11,772 bases of DNA from JAPUDQ01 sp964535835 (GCA_964535835.1 CAZHUZ010000020.1:1-11772); one strand, 5' to 3'. Positions 4,726 to 11,732 are shown, numbered from the stretch's first letter. The notes: a model not told the origin generated them from the sequence alone. Made by a program: numbers and translations.

Positions 4726-5955
4726 ATGTTGAGCATCGAGAGGAAGAAAAAGCGTTTTTCGATAAAACGTGGGTTGATCGGCGTCGTTGTGATCGCAGTA
4801 CTCGGTATGGGTGCCTATGGTGCGTATTGGTGGGTGGAGCAGACGAAAAAAGCACCTGTGGTATTAAGCCAAAAAACAACGAAGCCAGTTGTAAAATCGA
4901 TGTCGCTAGAGAGTCGAATGCTCGTGATGGGTGACGTCTATTGGGGCCGCTATATTAACGATTGGTCGATGGCAAGTGATCTCAAATATGCCTATCCGTT
5001 TTCGAGGCTCAGTGAATTTGAGCGCGACAAATACGATGCGTGGATTGCCGATATGGAGTGTCCGATCACGAACAATCCAAAAGTCAGCTCGCGCGTTGAG
5101 GATGATACGCTCAAATTTGATTGCAGTCCACAGTATCTGCCTGAGGCAAAAAAATGGTTCACTGTCATGACACTGGCAAACAATCATACCGACAATCAAG
5201 GTGCTGAAGGGCTCGTCGAGACGCGTCAACATCTGCAAGAAAATGGCATGCAGTATTTTGGCACGTATGAACCGGATGACTACGACCACCTCTGTGATGT
5301 AATTGCGATTCCGGCACGAATCAGGATGAGCGATAAAACTGAAAAAGCCGCAAAGTTGCCGATAGTTTGGTGTGGCTATCACGGGGTATTTAAGACACCG
5401 AGTCAGGATTCGATACAAGTCATGAGCCGATACAGTAAACGATTTAATATCATCGCGATGCCGCATAGCGGTGCTGAGTACAAGGCCGAACCGGATGAGA
5501 TCAAAACCACATGGCATCGAGCGCTGATCGACAACGGCGCCGATGTTGTGATCGGTGATCACCCCCACTGGACACAGAGCTCGGAGGCATACAAAGGAAA
5601 ATTAATTATGTATTCACTTGGCAACTTCATCTTTGATCAGCAATTTAATGCCGAAGTAACACGTAGCGCGGTGCTGAGCATGACGGTCAATCTCGACGCC
5701 AAGGACGCGCCCGATCTTGATAAGTGGATGGCACTCGGTGAAAAATGCGCCACCTATCAGGATGACTGTTTGAAGCTGGCGACCGATCAGGAGCTTGCAA
5801 AGCTGCCGCTCAAGTACCATTTTGCCGTCCTCGGCAGCAATGATAGCGGCAAGATAACTCATCGTGCTGATGCGGCGCAGCTCGAATCGATCAAGCAGCG
5901 ACTAAAATGGCAGCAGACAATTTTGGGATTATCTGGTAATAATAGCGGTGAGTAG
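4726..5955 (+). CDS. CapA-family metallophosphatase-like membrane-anchored protein
   Basis: A 409-residue protein with a basic N-terminus (KKKR), one membrane segment (about residues 16-36) and an extracytoplasmic domain of the CapA / PGA_cap type (calcineurin-like metallophosphoesterase fold). Metal-binding blocks in order: VMGDVYWGRY (Asp70), ADMECPITN (Glu111), ANNHTDNQG (Asn152-Gly159), MPHSGAEY (His247) and GDHPHWTQSSEAYKGKLIMY (277-296), followed by YSLGNFIFDQ. CapA proteins belong to poly-gamma-glutamate capsule systems, but stand-alone homologues are common; without capB or capC neighbours the substrate here is unknown and may be a surface polymer. Three cysteines in the outer domain (Cys112, 133, 190) could form a disulfide. 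The start codon follows a -10 box by 6 nt, so the mRNA is probably leaderless. Family confident, substrate not. Confidence 0.88.
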   Translation: MLSIERKKKRFSIKRGLIGVVVIAVLGMGAYGAYWWVEQTKKAPVVLSQKTTKPVVKSMSLESRMLVMGDVYWGRYINDWSMASDLKYAYPFSRLSEFERDKYDAWIADMECPITNNPKVSSRVEDDTLKFDCSPQYLPEAKKWFTVMTLANNHTDNQGAEGLVETRQHLQENGMQYFGTYEPDDYDHLCDVIAIPARIRMSDKTEKAAKLPIVWCGYHGVFKTPSQDSIQVMSRYSKRFNIIAMPHSGAEYKAEPDEIKTTWHRALIDNGADVVIGDHPHWTQSSEAYKGKLIMYSLGNFIFDQQFNAEVTRSAVLSMTVNLDAKDAPDLDKWMALGEKCATYQDDCLKLATDQELAKLPLKYHFAVLGSNDSGKITHRADAAQLESIKQRLKWQQTILGLSGNNSGE

Positions 5956-5997
5956 GTGTTTTTTATGGTGGTAGTGTTTTGAACCCGCAACATGAAG

Positions 5998-6019
5998 GCA
6001 GCCCGATTGCTCGGGCTGC
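5998..6019. terminator. Hairpin between convergent genes, likely terminator
   Basis: GCAGCCCGA (5998-6006) and TCGGGCTGC (6011-6019) form a perfect 9-bp stem with loop TTGC. It lies 24 bp beyond the stop of the minus-strand gene and 42 bp beyond capA, so it could end both. The U tract is poor on both sides (minus strand continues CTTCATGTT), so termination strength is uncertain. Confidence 0.55.
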
Positions 6020-6042
6020 AGTGGACGAGGGGAGTTTTCTGT

Positions 6043-6345
6043 CTAGGCCGGGAAGACCTGGTCAGAGTGGTCGAGCAGCTTGAGGCCGTACTCGACATAG
6101 CCGAAGTCTTCCATCTGCTCCATGAGCAGATCGCCTGCGGCCTTGAAGACCGTCGCGAGATCGGTCAAGACCTCACTGCCACCAAAGAACTTGCGAGTCC
6201 ACTCCGGGTTGAGTTGAGCACCGTAGCGCTCAGACTTCTCATCCCAGTAGATGTTCTCGATGTTCTGCCTGTGGGCGACGCGGTACTCGAGGGTGCCGTC
6301 GGGGCGACGGGTCCGGAGCACGTAGACGCCGTTGTCTGCTGACAT
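6043..6345 (-). CDS. Small GC-rich hypothetical protein, probably acquired
   Basis: A 100-residue soluble protein that I do not recognise as a named family. It begins MSADNGVYVLRT, continues with DGTLEYRVAHRQNIENIYWD, and ends in an amphipathic region around KAAGDLLMEQMEDFGYVEYG. The NGVYVL...EYRVAH-x-Q-x-IENIY layout reminds me of short phage-associated hypotheticals, but this is an impression. ATG 6345 is chosen because AGGAG (6352-6356 on the plus coordinates) lies 6 nt upstream; upstream in-frame codons are less suitable. Codons strongly favour G or C at third positions (GGC, GTC, CTC, GAG), unlike the neighbours, and the gene has a consensus sigma-70 promoter. Together this suggests horizontal transfer. 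It is convergent with capA and divergent from mmcQ. Confidence 0.75.
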   Translation of the reverse strand: MSADNGVYVLRTRRPDGTLEYRVAHRQNIENIYWDEKSERYGAQLNPEWTRKFFGGSEVLTDLATVFKAAGDLLMEQMEDFGYVEYGLKLLDHSDQVFPA

Positions 6346-6386
6346 GTTGTTCTCCTGTCGTCTGAAACGAGGCTTTCTCATTTCCT

Positions 6387-6417
6387 AATAGTATATTATA
6401 GCAATAAATAGTATATT
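6387..6417. repeat. 11-bp direct repeats with 20-bp period over the promoter of 6043-6345
   Basis: AATAGTATATT occurs at 6387-6397 and at 6407-6417, spaced by 20 bp (about two helical turns). One copy overlaps the -10, the other the spacer next to the -35 of the minus-strand promoter. This is the spacing expected for two repressor molecules on one DNA face. Confidence 0.5.
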
Positions 6418-6423
6418 TGTCAA
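6395..6423 (-). promoter_or_regulatory. Consensus sigma-70 promoter of the GC-rich orphan gene
   Basis: On the minus strand, TTGACA (plus 6418-6423) and TATAAT (plus 6395-6400) are both perfect, with the ideal 17-bp spacer. The predicted start is near 6388, giving a leader of about 40 nt with an AGGAG site. It is by far the best promoter in the window. Confidence 0.85.
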
Positions 6424-6432
6424 TATTTGTGA

Positions 6433-6438
6433 TAAAAT
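6433..6438 (+). promoter_or_regulatory. -10 element of mmcQ, leaderless arrangement
   Basis: TAAAAT, preceded by TGA, is followed by exactly 6 nt and ATG 6445. No Shine-Dalgarno and no fitting -35. Confidence 0.6.
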
Positions 6439-6444
6439 ACCATT

Positions 6445-6807
6445 ATGATTTCCCATAAAGCAATTGAAACGATGCTCACCGCGCTGCCGGGTGTGTATTT
6501 GGATTATCCGTTTGGTGAGGGAGTGGCAGTCTACAAGGTTAAAGCAAGAAGCAAGAAGGATGAAGGAAGAGAGGGCGACAAAATGTTTGCGCTTATACAA
6601 GAAGGCAGCAACCCAGTATGTCTGAGCCTCAAGTGCGATCCGCAGCTGGCGCTACTCCTACGCGACAAATATGAGACGGTGCTGCCAGGGTATCATCTCA
6701 ACAAAAAACATTGGAATACGATTATCTGTAGTGGCCAGGTACCAGAAGATGAACTACGTGATCTCATACGTCATAGTTATGAGCTGGTAAAGAACGGTCG
6801 TAGTTAA
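6445..6807 (+). CDS. MmcQ/YjbR family protein
   Basis: A 120-residue protein of the MmcQ/YjbR family (CyaY-like alpha/beta fold, formerly DUF419). Recognisable blocks: LDYPFGEGVAVYKV (about 19-32), MFALI, CLSLKCDPQLALLLRDKY (about 54-71), the signature PGYHLNKKHWNTI (about 76-88), and the end pattern VPEDELRDLIRHSYELV. Some family members bind DNA and others are of unknown role; nothing here narrows it down. The length is typical and the protein is cytosolic. The gene is divergent from the GC-rich orphan and its last 4 nt overlap the end of the minus-strand membrane-protein gene. The start is 6 nt after a TAAAAT box with no Shine-Dalgarno, hence probably a leaderless mRNA. Confidence 0.88.
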   Translation: MISHKAIETMLTALPGVYLDYPFGEGVAVYKVKARSKKDEGREGDKMFALIQEGSNPVCLSLKCDPQLALLLRDKYETVLPGYHLNKKHWNTIICSGQVPEDELRDLIRHSYELVKNGRS

Positions 6808-7379
6808 AGATTTTTTAATTTCTCTATGAGTGTTCGCAGAATATTGATAGTATCATCACGCTCAGAGCGAAACTCTTTGGTTTTGATAAGTGCGCCTGTA
6901 GTCTCTAATTGATCGATAACATCGCTATATTTCTGAAGTAACATGGGTTTATAGACTTCATTGAAGCGCCCATTGATACCAGCGGTGCGTAACTCCTCAA
7001 TTTTATCTTCTTGAGACTCTTCTTTCTTGATTTCTTTGTCAGTCTTTTTGTAACCAGCCGCTTTAATAGCATTTTCGATTGCCTCAACACGGCCAGCTAG
7101 TAGACTGATGGCATCGCGGTTGTAGCGCTGCATAGAGGGGCTTTCTGCGTACTGGTCAGCTAGCGACATCATATTCTGCAAAGTTGCCAGACGCCATATC
7201 AATCGTTGGGATTCGTTCCCGGGGTCTTTACCCTGGTTGAGTATCATGGCCACTAAAATTATTAATGCCGCGATTATGCCGATAATAAGGATAACCATCT
7301 TAACTGGCGAGAATGTCCCAGCTGATTTATTGATAGCGTGTGCATTGGTCGGCTCGATAAAGTAAGGGTCTTTTGCCAT
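6804..7379 (-). CDS. Single-pass membrane protein of unknown function
   Basis: A 191-residue protein I do not recognise. A short N-terminal tail (about 26 residues) is followed by a strong hydrophobic helix (about 27-47, VILIIGIIAALIILVAMIL) and a soluble helical domain of about 140 residues. That domain contains a charged, Lys/Glu-rich segment (about 108-130, KKTDKEIKKEESQEDKIEEL) likely to be helical or coiled coil. The topology is probably N-in with the helical domain outside, by inference. The ATG at 7379 has no clear Shine-Dalgarno; a weak TTAAAT lies 6 nt upstream and could be a -10 of the leaderless type. The gene is divergent from dnaG (51 bp apart) and its stop overlaps that of mmcQ by 4 nt. 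Such short single-TM proteins of unknown role are common in CPR genomes. Confidence 0.75.
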   Translation of the reverse strand: MAKDPYFIEPTNAHAINKSAGTFSPVKMVILIIGIIAALIILVAMILNQGKDPGNESQRLIWRLATLQNMMSLADQYAESPSMQRYNRDAISLLAGRVEAIENAIKAAGYKKTDKEIKKEESQEDKIEELRTAGINGRFNEVYKPMLLQKYSDVIDQLETTGALIKTKEFRSERDDTINILRTLIEKLKNL

Positions 7380-7418
7380 GAGAGTATTTAATCATAAATC
7401 CGTCAACAGACCTAGTGA

Positions 7419-7424
7419 TATACT
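7419..7424 (+). promoter_or_regulatory. -10 element of the dnaG-rpoD operon, leaderless arrangement
   Basis: TATACT, preceded by TGA (extended -10), is followed by exactly 6 nt and ATG 7431. No Shine-Dalgarno is present. It would drive dnaG, rpoD and the lipid-kinase gene. Confidence 0.65.
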
Positions 7425-7430
7425 GTTGTC

Positions 7431-9191
7431 ATGATCTCCGATGAGGCTAAAGAAGAGGTTCGTAATCGTCTTGCGATTGAAGACGTAATCGGTGAATACG
7501 TGCCGCTCAAACGGGCGGGACGTAGTTGGCGTGGGTTAAGCCCATTTTCTCAGGAGAAGACGCCGAGCTTTTTTGTCTCACCCGACAAGCAAATATGGCA
7601 TGATTTTAGCTCAAACAAAGGGGGTGATATCTTTAGCTTTGTGATGGAAGTCGAAGGACTTGATTTTCGGGCTACGCTGGAGTTGCTGGCGCGCAAAGCT
7701 GGTGTTGATCTGAGTCTGTATGAGACGAGAAACGATCGCGGGCTCGGTGACAAGAAAAAACGTTTATATAGCGCCAATGAGTTGGCGGCGACATTTTACC
7801 AACGCCAGCTCATCAAAGATTCCAGCGCTATTCACTATGTGAGTAATGTACGTGGATTGACACGACAGGTCGTGATGGATTTTCGCCTGGGATATGCTCC
7901 CGAACAGGGGTCAGTTTTGTCTCTTTTTATGCTGGGCAAAGGGTTTAGCGCAAAAGAACTGCTCGACGCGGGGCTGACAAATAGTCGTGGTCAAGACTTG
8001 TTGCGCGGTCGCCTCGCCATCCCGCTTAGCGATGGACAAGGACAAATCGTGGGATTCACGGGCCGATTACTCGCTGATATCAAAAATGCTCCCAAATATC
8101 TCAATACGCCACAAACGCTACTGTATGACAAAGGCCGTCATGTTTTTGGATTGGCACAAGCCAAAGAGGCGATTCGTCTCAATGATTATGTCGTTTTAGT
8201 CGAAGGCAATCTGGATGTTATTTCCAGCCATCAAGCTGAGGTAAAAAACGTCGTTGCTACGGCAGGTACTGCCATGACCGAACATCACCTCAAGGCGCTC
8301 AGTCGACTAACGCACAATGTACGACTCTGCTTTGACGGTGACAGAGCAGGTATTGCTGCGACCGAACGGGCTATCCCGATTGCGGAAGCGGTCGGGGTCG
8401 AGTTAAGCGTAATTACTCTGCCAAGTGATTTTAAAGATCCTGATGAGCTCATCAAAAAAGACGCCAAGTTGTGGCAGAGTGTCGTCGATAGCCATCAACC
8501 AGCCATCGAATGGATCATTGACCAATACTCAGAGCGATATGATCTGACAACCGCAGCAGGCAAGCGAGAGTTGAGTACCCAGGCGCTCGTGATTATCCGC
8601 AGCATCAAAGACCCTGTTGAGCAAGAACACTACCTCAAACGAGTTGCTGAAGTTACGGGAGCTAGTCGGCGAGCACTCGAGGGCAAGCTTAATCTCGCTC
8701 CCCGTAGCGAACCGATTCGTCGCCTAAGACCTATGACGGTTACTGCGTCATCTGGGCATGATCCTGAGGTGCACCAAGACTATCTTTTGGGGTTGGCACT
8801 GCTTGATGAGTCAGTCCACGATACCCTGCGACACCTGACGCCAACTGCGGTTGCTGGTGAACTACGCCAGACGTTACTCACTTATCTGTTAGGGCATCTC
8901 GGCAAAAAAGTTATTGAGCCACTGCCAGAAGAGTTGAAAAAATGCGAGACCTATGTCAAAATAGTTCTATTCAAAGCCGAGACTCGATACGGTACAGTTG
9001 ATAGCAGTAGCCGACTGATTGAAGCCGCAAGTCTCGTACGACGTATAAAAGACGAACAGTTAAAACAAACCAAATCACTTCTCGACCAGCAATTGCGTGA
9101 AGCTGAAAGCGCTCATGACGAGGCGCAGATACAGACCTTGCGCATCAAACTGGCCGAATTAATCAAGGAGAGTAAACGTGCCCGACGATAA
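7431..9191 (+). CDS. dnaG: DNA primase DnaG with a ligand-less zinc-binding domain
   Basis: The replicative primase, which makes RNA primers for lagging-strand synthesis at the fork. At 586 residues it has the usual length. Domains: CHC2-type zinc-binding domain (about 1-100), catalytic core with LRGRLAIPLSD and GFTGR (191-212), TOPRIM with VEGNLDVIS (catalytic Glu258) and FDGDRAG (Asp302, Asp304), then a helical C-terminal helicase-binding region (about 440-586). The zinc domain keeps its framework (EKTPSFFV, GGDIFSF), but the four ligand positions of the canonical C-x2-H...C-x2-C are Ser37, Ser40, Asp58 and Ser61, so zinc cannot be bound in the normal way. ATG 7431 lies 6 nt after a TATACT box with no Shine-Dalgarno. 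The last 14 nt overlap rpoD. The remaining catalytic residues are intact, so it is probably functional. Confidence 0.96.
   Translation: MISDEAKEEVRNRLAIEDVIGEYVPLKRAGRSWRGLSPFSQEKTPSFFVSPDKQIWHDFSSNKGGDIFSFVMEVEGLDFRATLELLARKAGVDLSLYETRNDRGLGDKKKRLYSANELAATFYQRQLIKDSSAIHYVSNVRGLTRQVVMDFRLGYAPEQGSVLSLFMLGKGFSAKELLDAGLTNSRGQDLLRGRLAIPLSDGQGQIVGFTGRLLADIKNAPKYLNTPQTLLYDKGRHVFGLAQAKEAIRLNDYVVLVEGNLDVISSHQAEVKNVVATAGTAMTEHHLKALSRLTHNVRLCFDGDRAGIAATERAIPIAEAVGVELSVITLPSDFKDPDELIKKDAKLWQSVVDSHQPAIEWIIDQYSERYDLTTAAGKRELSTQALVIIRSIKDPVEQEHYLKRVAEVTGASRRALEGKLNLAPRSEPIRRLRPMTVTASSGHDPEVHQDYLLGLALLDESVHDTLRHLTPTAVAGELRQTLLTYLLGHLGKKVIEPLPEELKKCETYVKIVLFKAETRYGTVDSSSRLIEAASLVRRIKDEQLKQTKSLLDQQLREAESAHDEAQIQTLRIKLAELIKESKRARR
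9165..9170 (+). promoter_or_regulatory. Shine-Dalgarno deciding the GTG start of rpoD
   Basis: AAGGAG inside the dnaG 3' end, 7 nt before GTG 9178. It fixes the overlapping start and suggests translational coupling with dnaG. Confidence 0.8.
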
Positions 9192-10179
9192 AACGACTGA
9201 CGATGATTTTTTAGATGCAGCGAGCGATGATGAAGACGTCGCCAGTCTCAATGATATCGAAACATTTGACGAGCCGGATGTCGATGATTTTGAGGAAGAA
9301 GATGTTATCGAGGACGATCCCGTAACAGGATATTTTGATGATATTTCTGATGATTCCGTCCGTTTGTACTTGCGTGAAATAGGTAAAATCCCTCTGCTTA
9401 ATTCTGAGGAAGAGCTTGAGCTTGCCCAGCGTGTTGTTGCAGGCGACAAAAAAGCCAAAGATCAAATGGCCGAGGCAAACATGCGCCTCGTCGTCAGTAT
9501 AGCCAAGCGTTACTCTGGCCGTGGACTTGATTTTCTCGATCTTATCCAAGAGGGTAATACTGGTCTGCTTCGTGCCGTTGAAAAATTCGACCCAGACAAA
9601 GGCTTTAAATTTAGTACCTACGCGACATGGTGGATTCGTCAAGCCATCACAAGGGCTATCGCTGATCAAGCGCGAACAATTCGTATACCGGTGCATATGG
9701 TTGAGACAATCAACAAACTATTACGTACCCAGCGGCGCATGACACAAGATCTCAACCGTGAGCCAACGATTGAGGAGCTGGCTCGTGAGCTTGAGATGGA
9801 ACCTGACAAAGTTGAATATGTCATGAAGATCAAACAAGATATCACTAGTCTCGATGCTGGTGTCGGACGCGACGATGGTGAGGATGATACGGTACTAGGT
9901 GACTTTATCGAGGATGAAGACGCTGCCAGCCCTGAAGAGTCGGCTGCCAATCAGTTACTCAAAGAACAAGTCCAAGATATCCTGTCGGTTCTGACTGAGC
10001 GTGAGCAAAAAATTCTCAAAATGCGCTTTGGGCTCGATGATGGCAAGAGTCACACGCTCGAGGAAGTCGGTCAGGAATTTAGTGTTACCCGTGAGCGTAT
10101 TCGCCAGATCGAAGCCAAGGCTCTCGCCAAACTTCGCAAGCACAAAGACGCCAAAAAACTTTACGAATATATCCAATAG
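9178..10179 (+). CDS. rpoD: Primary sigma factor RpoD (sigma-70, group 1)
   Basis: A 333-residue housekeeping sigma factor that directs RNA polymerase to -10/-35 promoters. Regions in order: a very acidic N-terminal tail (1-58, rich in Asp/Glu) in place of a full region 1.1; region 1.2 (DDSVRLYLREIGKIPLL, 58-74); regions 2.1-2.4 (about 95-175, with NMRLVVSIAKRY, DLIQEGNTGLLRAVEKFD and the -10-reading FSTYATWWIRQAITRAI); region 3 (about 176-245); and region 4 (about 262-330, with VTRERIRQIEAKALAKLR for the -35). It lacks the long insertion between regions 1 and 2 found in E. coli. The start is a GTG preceded by AAGGAG, 14 nt inside dnaG. Order dnaG-rpoD matches the classical macromolecular-synthesis operon, without rpsU in front. 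Confidence 0.96.
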   Translation: MPDDKTTDDDFLDAASDDEDVASLNDIETFDEPDVDDFEEEDVIEDDPVTGYFDDISDDSVRLYLREIGKIPLLNSEEELELAQRVVAGDKKAKDQMAEANMRLVVSIAKRYSGRGLDFLDLIQEGNTGLLRAVEKFDPDKGFKFSTYATWWIRQAITRAIADQARTIRIPVHMVETINKLLRTQRRMTQDLNREPTIEELARELEMEPDKVEYVMKIKQDITSLDAGVGRDDGEDDTVLGDFIEDEDAASPEESAANQLLKEQVQDILSVLTEREQKILKMRFGLDDGKSHTLEEVGQEFSVTRERIRQIEAKALAKLRKHKDAKKLYEYIQ

Positions 10180-10182
10180 AGT

Positions 10183-11157
10183 ATGAAAACACCCTACGAG
10201 CAGCTGGTGGTGGGGTATAATCCGAACTCGTCCGACGCTCGGGCAGTGCAGCGTCTGGTATTTGATCGGCTGGATGATGCGCGCATTCGCTATGAATTGA
10301 TGCCAACGCCGAGCAGTCAAGCAGAGGAATTTGCCGAAGTGATAGACGATACTCTCCACGAAGGCGATCGGCTTTTGATACTGGGCGGTGATGGTACGTA
10401 CAATCTTGCGATTAACGCGTTGCGTCATATCAGCGAGATAGAGCGTAGCGGCGTAGAGCTTGGTTTCATGGCCTTTGGTAATCGGTCTGATGGCGCTGCG
10501 CTTAGTGGACGCGCCAAACGTGATGCGGTGGCCATGGCAAGTGATCATGTACGACCAGTTACGTTTTGGCCACTACGATATCGTGTTGAAACAGAGGACG
10601 GCCACGATGATATCGATGAATTAGCGCTCGGCTATGTCACGATAGGGCATGTGCTGGCTGAAGGCGCGCGACATTTTAATGCGCCGATGACCCGCAAAGC
10701 AATTGAGCATTCACCCTCAAAATTACTATCATCTGCTCGTGTTGCGGCAGGGTATTTTATCGGTAATTATCAGCACTTTACGCCTCTACCTGAGGGAACG
10801 ATAGTAAATGGCGAACAATTAGATCCGCGCGTCAGTGATCTGGTTGCGCTCAATGGCATGACGATGGCGACGTTTATGCGCAACAGCAAAAACTCCTATG
10901 CCTCTACAAATTTTGAATATACCGCAGTGGATGTAACGCATGTGAGAGGTCTCCTATCCCAAACTCGGCAGGCTCTCAAAAATCGTGGGTATCTCCCTAC
11001 CGTGACAGTCGATCAGCTAGTCGTCACACTGGATGCAGCTGGAGCAGACAGCATCACACTCCAGTCGGACGGGGAAGCAAAGGTGTTGACGGCAGTATCT
11101 TCAATTGTTATCGATAAAGCCACGGCACCTCTAAATGTTTTGACGTCACTTTACTGA
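10183..11157 (+). CDS. Diacylglycerol kinase / sphingosine kinase-family lipid kinase-like protein
   Basis: A 324-residue protein with the two-domain fold of the DAGK catalytic family (YegS/DgkB-like). Visible motifs: an N-terminal strand QLVVGYNPNS (6-15), the nucleotide loop ILGGDGTYNLAINAL (66-80, with GGDGT at 68-72) and a C-terminal QSDGEAKVL whose DGE (about 296-298) is the usual third motif. The second block, normally P-x-G-T-x-N-D-F-A, is altered here to FGNRSDGA (98-105), so substrate or activity may differ. Family members phosphorylate diacylglycerol or related lipids on the inner membrane face with ATP. It begins 3 nt after rpoD with no clear Shine-Dalgarno, so translation is probably coupled. 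Its stop overlaps the end of the convergent kinase gene by 7 nt. Family likely; exact lipid substrate unknown. Confidence 0.75.
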   Translation: MKTPYEQLVVGYNPNSSDARAVQRLVFDRLDDARIRYELMPTPSSQAEEFAEVIDDTLHEGDRLLILGGDGTYNLAINALRHISEIERSGVELGFMAFGNRSDGAALSGRAKRDAVAMASDHVRPVTFWPLRYRVETEDGHDDIDELALGYVTIGHVLAEGARHFNAPMTRKAIEHSPSKLLSSARVAAGYFIGNYQHFTPLPEGTIVNGEQLDPRVSDLVALNGMTMATFMRNSKNSYASTNFEYTAVDVTHVRGLLSQTRQALKNRGYLPTVTVDQLVVTLDAAGADSITLQSDGEAKVLTAVSSIVIDKATAPLNVLTSLY

Positions 11158-11720
11158 TTGAACAGCCGGTTCATCAGCTCATCTGTCTGACGAGTGAGTG
11201 CAGCTATATTTGGTGCATTGGCGATATAGTAATCAGCAAAGGCGATTGGGCCGCCTTTTTCAAGGTTTTCGATTTCTTCAATATCACGGAGCTGTATTTG
11301 GGCTTTTGTATAAGGACGGTGAGCGTCTTTGCGCGCGACGACGCGCTCATAGCGAACAAGTTTTGGATTGACGATTGCCACGGAGATGTAGTCATTACCA
11401 TAAGTTTCGCGTAGATATTTGTCTTCGCTCCAAGAGTAAACCCCGTCAAATACAACAAAGCGTGCTCCATCGGCCACTAGTTCTTCAGCACGGGCAGCCG
11501 CACGTTTGGCAAGCACAGCAGGGCCTTCTTTGGCACGCATATCTTCGCGTACGGCGCGCTCGTCGGCTACAATATCAAGACCTCGGCGCCTAACTTCTTC
11601 ATACACCATACCACCAAGGTACACATTCTCCGTGTGGTAGGTCGAGCAGATATGACCGACAACGGTACCTTTGCCACTGCCTGGCATACCTAATATTGCG
11701 ATAACTTTAGGTTGTGTCAT
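11151..11720 (-). CDS. UPF0200 / dephospho-CoA-kinase-like P-loop kinase
   Basis: A 189-residue cytosolic nucleotide kinase-like protein. It has a Walker A loop GMPGSGKGT (11-19), FVVFDGVYS (88-96, the Walker B-like strand), a lid region with Arg and Lys (RVVARKDAHRPY, 126-137) and a C-terminal IAFADYYIAN (159-168). The RD-IEEIE...IA-ADY-I-N pattern is shared by dephospho-CoA kinases and by the UPF0200 family best known from archaea; the GGMVYEEVRRRGL segment (36-47) fits the latter. The natural substrate is not determined. An in-frame ATG exists at 11750, but that extension spans the promoter box; ATG 11720 is preceded by exactly 6 nt and TATACT, and starts the protein directly before its P-loop strand. 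It is convergent with the lipid-kinase gene. Confidence 0.8.
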   Translation of the reverse strand: MTQPKVIAILGMPGSGKGTVVGHICSTYHTENVYLGGMVYEEVRRRGLDIVADERAVREDMRAKEGPAVLAKRAAARAEELVADGARFVVFDGVYSWSEDKYLRETYGNDYISVAIVNPKLVRYERVVARKDAHRPYTKAQIQLRDIEEIENLEKGGPIAFADYYIANAPNIAALTRQTDELMNRLFNQ

Positions 11721-11726
11721 ACCTCT

Positions 11727-11732
11727 AGTATA
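11727..11732 (-). promoter_or_regulatory. -10 element of the UPF0200 kinase gene, leaderless arrangement
   Basis: On the minus strand TATACT is followed by AGAGGT (6 nt) and the ATG at 11720. AGAGG could be read as a Shine-Dalgarno, but it is too close to the ATG to work normally and would not lie in the transcript if initiation is at the usual distance. Confidence 0.6.
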
